Of a DNA stretch of 64,000 nt, positions 63,565-64,000 are shown piece by piece. Below the pieces are notes generated by a model. That model did no database searches. It was not told where the DNA came from and saw only the letters and a list, made by a program, of their open reading frames with translations. The number at the start of each line of letters is the position of its first letter. Positions within the stretch are counted from its first letter, which is position 1. This DNA is from Natronospirales bacterium (lineage in GTDB: Bacteria > Pseudomonadota > Gammaproteobacteria > Natronospirales > REEB76). Both the position numbers and the translations under genes were made by a program. The stretch covers positions 124,001 to 188,000 of the forward strand of contig JAJYUH010000002.1 in the NCBI GenBank assembly GCA_021792635.1, given 5' to 3'.

Positions 63565-64000
63565 TGCGCAATACCGAAGAACGGCGTCTCACCGTCGCGG
63601 AACTGCTGCCTGCCTGTGAGGAATTGCTGGCCCGGGGCGGGCGCATGTCCATGGCGTGGGGCTGGTTCCCAGGCAGCACTGCCCGGGAAGTCTGTTATCT
63701 GGCGGCACCGGGACCACGGCGGCCGTTCATTCTGTGGCGCTGCGGCGTGACGCATGAAACCCTGCCGAGTCTTGCCGCCCGGGCGCCTGCCTTGAGCTGG
63801 CATGAACGCGAGATCAGCGATCTCTGCGGCATCCCGTTCAGCGGGCATCCCAAAGGTCATCCACTGATACTGCACGCCGGTGCGGAACCGGTGATGCCGC
63901 CGCTCAACCCGGCCTATCCGCGGGAGGTGGGCATGCCATTCACGCGGCGGCGTGCGCATGCTCCGGAAGTGGCAGGCTCCGACATCCAGGAACTGCCCTT
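63561..64000 (+). CDS. hyfG: HyfG-like large subunit (NuoC/D-like), 3' truncated by the window
   Basis: The first 146 residues of a HyfG-type catalytic large subunit are visible. The N-terminal part is the NuoC-like 30-kDa domain, with WHEREISDLCGIPFSGHPK near residue 88 as its signature; the NuoD/hydrogenase-like domain lies outside. The start overlaps the hyfF stop (ATGA). Because the nickel-ligand cysteines are not in view, whether the complex is a true group 4 hydrogenase or a hydrogenase-related complex without NiFe site cannot be told. Confidence 0.88.
   Translation, partial: MMRNTEERRLTVAELLPACEELLARGGRMSMAWGWFPGSTAREVCYLAAPGPRRPFILWRCGVTHETLPSLAARAPALSWHEREISDLCGIPFSGHPKGHPLILHAGAEPVMPPLNPAYPREVGMPFTRRRAHAPEVAGSDIQELP

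Overview
The window reads as a chromosomal segment of a gammaproteobacterium. The evidence is the run 4.5S RNA - dnaX - ybaB/ebfC - recR, the gcvR / dapA / bamC-like neighbourhood, an MlaFEDCB operon, the ppsA/ppsR pair, oligoribonuclease and an ExbB-ExbD-TonB set. A class I aldolase, a hopanoid locus, a mevalonate pathway and a fluoride-switched hydrogenase-4-like operon together suggest an environmental, possibly chemolithotrophic and acid-exposed lineage. That ecological reading is inference; no marker in the window fixes the genus.

Layout. 1-823: 3' part of a class I fructose-bisphosphate aldolase. 989-4130: mlaFEDCB, the inner-membrane and periplasmic part of a lipid transport system, with a good promoter. 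4354-12534 (minus strand): hpnM, hpnL, hpnN, hpnK, hpnJ, hpnI. 12746-18064 (plus): hpnA, a single-polypeptide squalene synthase, squalene-hopene cyclase, hpnG. 18301-23299 (plus): diphosphomevalonate decarboxylase, phosphomevalonate kinase, an HMG-CoA reductase fused to mevalonate kinase, and type 1 IPP isomerase. 23403-24536 (minus): hpnH. 24646-28866 (minus): mlaA, bepA-like protease, FadL-type porin. The hopanoid/mevalonate block looks more AT-rich than the DNA on either side and lies between the two Mla pieces.

28968-59939 is mostly housekeeping: phoH-like, bcp, gcvR, dapA, a very short BamC-like lipoprotein, tRNA-Ser(GGA) with a duplicated 5' piece, 4.5S RNA, dnaX, ebfC, recR, a HIT protein, an M48 protease, orn, an EamA transporter, a PLP lyase, small secreted proteins, the AmmeMemoRadiSam trio, an aldehyde dehydrogenase, a 2OG-Fe(II) oxygenase, ppsA/ppsR, a coiled-coil protein, prc and exbB-exbD-tonB.

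60253-64000: a promoter, a fluoride riboswitch with a readable translational expression platform, a possible 35-codon leader ORF, and hyfC-, hyfE-, hyfF- and hyfG-like genes, the last cut by the window end.

How the genes work together. The mevalonate genes would carry HMG-CoA to IPP/DMAPP. An FPP synthase outside the window would feed squalene synthase and the cyclase to make hopene. HpnH and HpnG extend and trim the side chain. HpnI, HpnK and HpnJ would decorate it. HpnN, HpnM and HpnL, with the Mla machinery on either side, would place the lipids in the envelope. The strongest leads are the fluoride riboswitch with its leader ORF in front of a hydrogenase-4-like complex, the reductase-kinase fusion, and the joined mevalonate/hopanoid block.
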